Part shown: positions 63,125-64,000 of the stretch, one piece after another
Position numbering within the stretch: position 1 is the first letter of the stretch
How the letters are laid out: the number at the start of each line of letters is the position of its first letter
Source of the DNA: Sphingomonas sp. PP-CE-3G-477
GTDB lineage: Bacteria > Pseudomonadota > Alphaproteobacteria > Sphingomonadales > Sphingomonadaceae
Length of the DNA: 64,000 nucleotides
Assembly: GCF_003050745.1 (NCBI RefSeq)
Contig: NZ_QAOF01000001.1
Coordinates: 1-64,000 of the forward strand
Reading direction: 5' to 3'
Position numbers and translations under genes: made by a program
Notes under the pieces: generated by a model
What the model was told of the DNA's origin: nothing
The model's input: the letters and a program-made list of their open reading frames with translations, nothing else
Databases searched by the model: none

Positions 63125-64000
63125 TTACTCGCTGGGAGCAAGCCCTTGCATGCCAAGTGACGAGAAAGCACCGGGCGCCAGTATCTCGAGCTCGTCGATG
63201 ATGTTTTCGACAACCGCCAGAGCACGTCGCAAGTAGTCCGGCCTAAACGGCGCATACAGGTCGCTCACGTCGTCGAACTTGTCGTGGCCAAGAAACATTT
63301 CGAGCTCTCCCCATGCTTCCTGAGGGAGCCGCTGGCGTACGATGTTGGCCACTGACCGCCGGATGAGCTTCATCCCGGACTCGCCGTCGCCGGGTAGGTT
63401 GAGCGCCTTGGCCATCGTCTCCCAAGCGGATTTCACGCTGGTCCCGATGATCAGGTTGCCAGTGGTGGCATCAAGGACTGCGGCCATCCGCCTGGGCACG
63501 GGCACGGTAGCCCGATACTTTCGGGTCTGGCGCCGCTGTGCGGGGTTGAGGTTGAGGATCCTGCGAGCGGAATTCCACTGACCTCGCGCCGGATCGGTCG
63601 AGACGTCGTGCGCAGCGTCCGGCCGGGCCATCGTCGCGACGCTGATCCGCAGGAACGCCAGAAGGCTTGCGCGATCGCGCTTCGAGCGCTCGGCAGGCTG
63701 CTTACCCGGTGGGGGCGACACGCAGTAGCTGAACTTTGCTGCGAGCTCGGCGAGATCGCTTCGGTGCTGAGGTGTCTGGTTCACCTCCTTCGGTTGCTGC
63801 GCCTTGAACTTCGCCTTGATGCCTCCGCTCCGGTTCACGGCCGCTGCGAGCTGGAGGACGCTGTTCTCGACCGTCGACCAGGAACGCTCCTTCCTGATGC
63901 CCGTCGGGGTCACGATCGGCCTTGCATGGAGCCATTTCCTGAAGCGTTCGATCCAGTCCTCGTCGACGTCGTCGCAGGCGGTTGCGGCTAGATCCTTCTC
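63125..64000 (-). CDS. Tyrosine recombinase/phage-type integrase, 5' part outside window
   Basis: The minus-strand frame is open from its stop at 63125 to the window edge (about 290 residues visible); a GTG at 63911-63913 is only an internal codon because upstream codons (DEDWIERFRKWLHARPIVTP) read as part of the protein. An N-terminal core-binding-like helical region (STVENSVLQLAAAVNRSGG) precedes the catalytic half with KLIRRSVANIVRQRL, EMFLGHDKF and DVSDLYAPFRPDYLRRAL. These give the Arg, the LGH histidine and a candidate nucleophilic Tyr of tyrosine recombinases. It may be the integrase of a genomic island lying to the right. Confidence 0.7.
   Translation of the reverse strand, partial: EKDLAATACDDVDEDWIERFRKWLHARPIVTPTGIRKERSWSTVENSVLQLAAAVNRSGGIKAKFKAQQPKEVNQTPQHRSDLAELAAKFSYCVSPPPGKQPAERSKRDRASLLAFLRISVATMARPDAAHDVSTDPARGQWNSARRILNLNPAQRRQTRKYRATVPVPRRMAAVLDATTGNLIIGTSVKSAWETMAKALNLPGDGESGMKLIRRSVANIVRQRLPQEAWGELEMFLGHDKFDDVSDLYAPFRPDYLRRALAVVENIIDELEILAPGAFSSLGMQGLAPSE

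Overview
The window is GC-rich DNA (clearly above 60% G+C in most genes). Gene families and codon use point to an alphaproteobacterium, most likely Sphingomonadales (Sphingomonas-like). This assignment is inference from family resemblance; no rRNA or marker gene is present. The dominant content is a type VI secretion system (T6SS) locus with many effector and immunity genes. It is interrupted in the middle by a two-partner secretion (TPS) operon that carries a CHAT-domain protease.

Layout. 0-3 kb: a truncated IS21-type element (istB start, istA 3' remnant) that has cut off an unknown gene, then a methyltransferase translationally coupled to a lipoprotein gene. 3.6-11.4 kb, minus strand: an Rhs module of EagR-like chaperone, a 1499-aa PAAR-Rhs effector with a GHH-type nuclease tip, its SUKH-type immunity gene, a displaced and frameshifted second Rhs tip, and two AT-richer immunity-type genes. 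11.5-15.6 kb, minus strand: tagH, a DUF6931-type gene and vgrG. 15.9-28.8 kb, plus strand: an OmpA-like protein, tssA, tssB, tssC, hcp, tagJ/impE, tssE, tssF, tssG, a muramidase fused to a lipoprotein-like domain, and tssH (clpV). 28.9-30.4 kb: an amidase-like effector with a coupled lipoprotein. 30.5-44.7 kb: TpsB transporter, a 2815-aa TpsA exoprotein, a CHAT-protease lipoprotein and a CPBP membrane protease, with tpsA, CHAT and CPBP genes overlapping end to start. 45.2-46.4 kb: an HExxH protein with a coupled lipoprotein. 46.7-57.5 kb: an M23 peptidase (minus), divergent from tssK, tssL, tssM, tagF, pppA and ppkA. 57.8-62.8 kb: a calpain-like protease, a GH73 glucosaminidase and a second HExxH protein, each with a small exported or membrane partner. 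The right edge holds the 3' part of a tyrosine recombinase.

How the parts work together. TssA-C, Hcp, VgrG, TssE-H and TssK-M form a nearly complete contractile apparatus. TagH, TagF, PppA and PpkA would give phosphorylation-dependent posttranslational control. No TssJ lipoprotein is recognisable. The surrounding genes look like cargo: two Rhs nuclease tips, three enzymes with N-terminal peptidoglycan-binding domains (muramidase, amidase, glucosaminidase), a calpain-like cysteine protease and two small HExxH proteins. Most are followed by a lipoprotein, exported or membrane gene whose start overlaps the upstream stop (ATGA), the usual look of an effector-immunity pair. The TPS-CHAT-CPBP operon appears functionally separate and may export and proteolytically process a giant surface beta-helix protein.

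The least described items are the TPS/CHAT/CPBP operon, the single-ORF muramidase-lipoprotein fusion, the HExxH protein pairs and the calpain-like pair.
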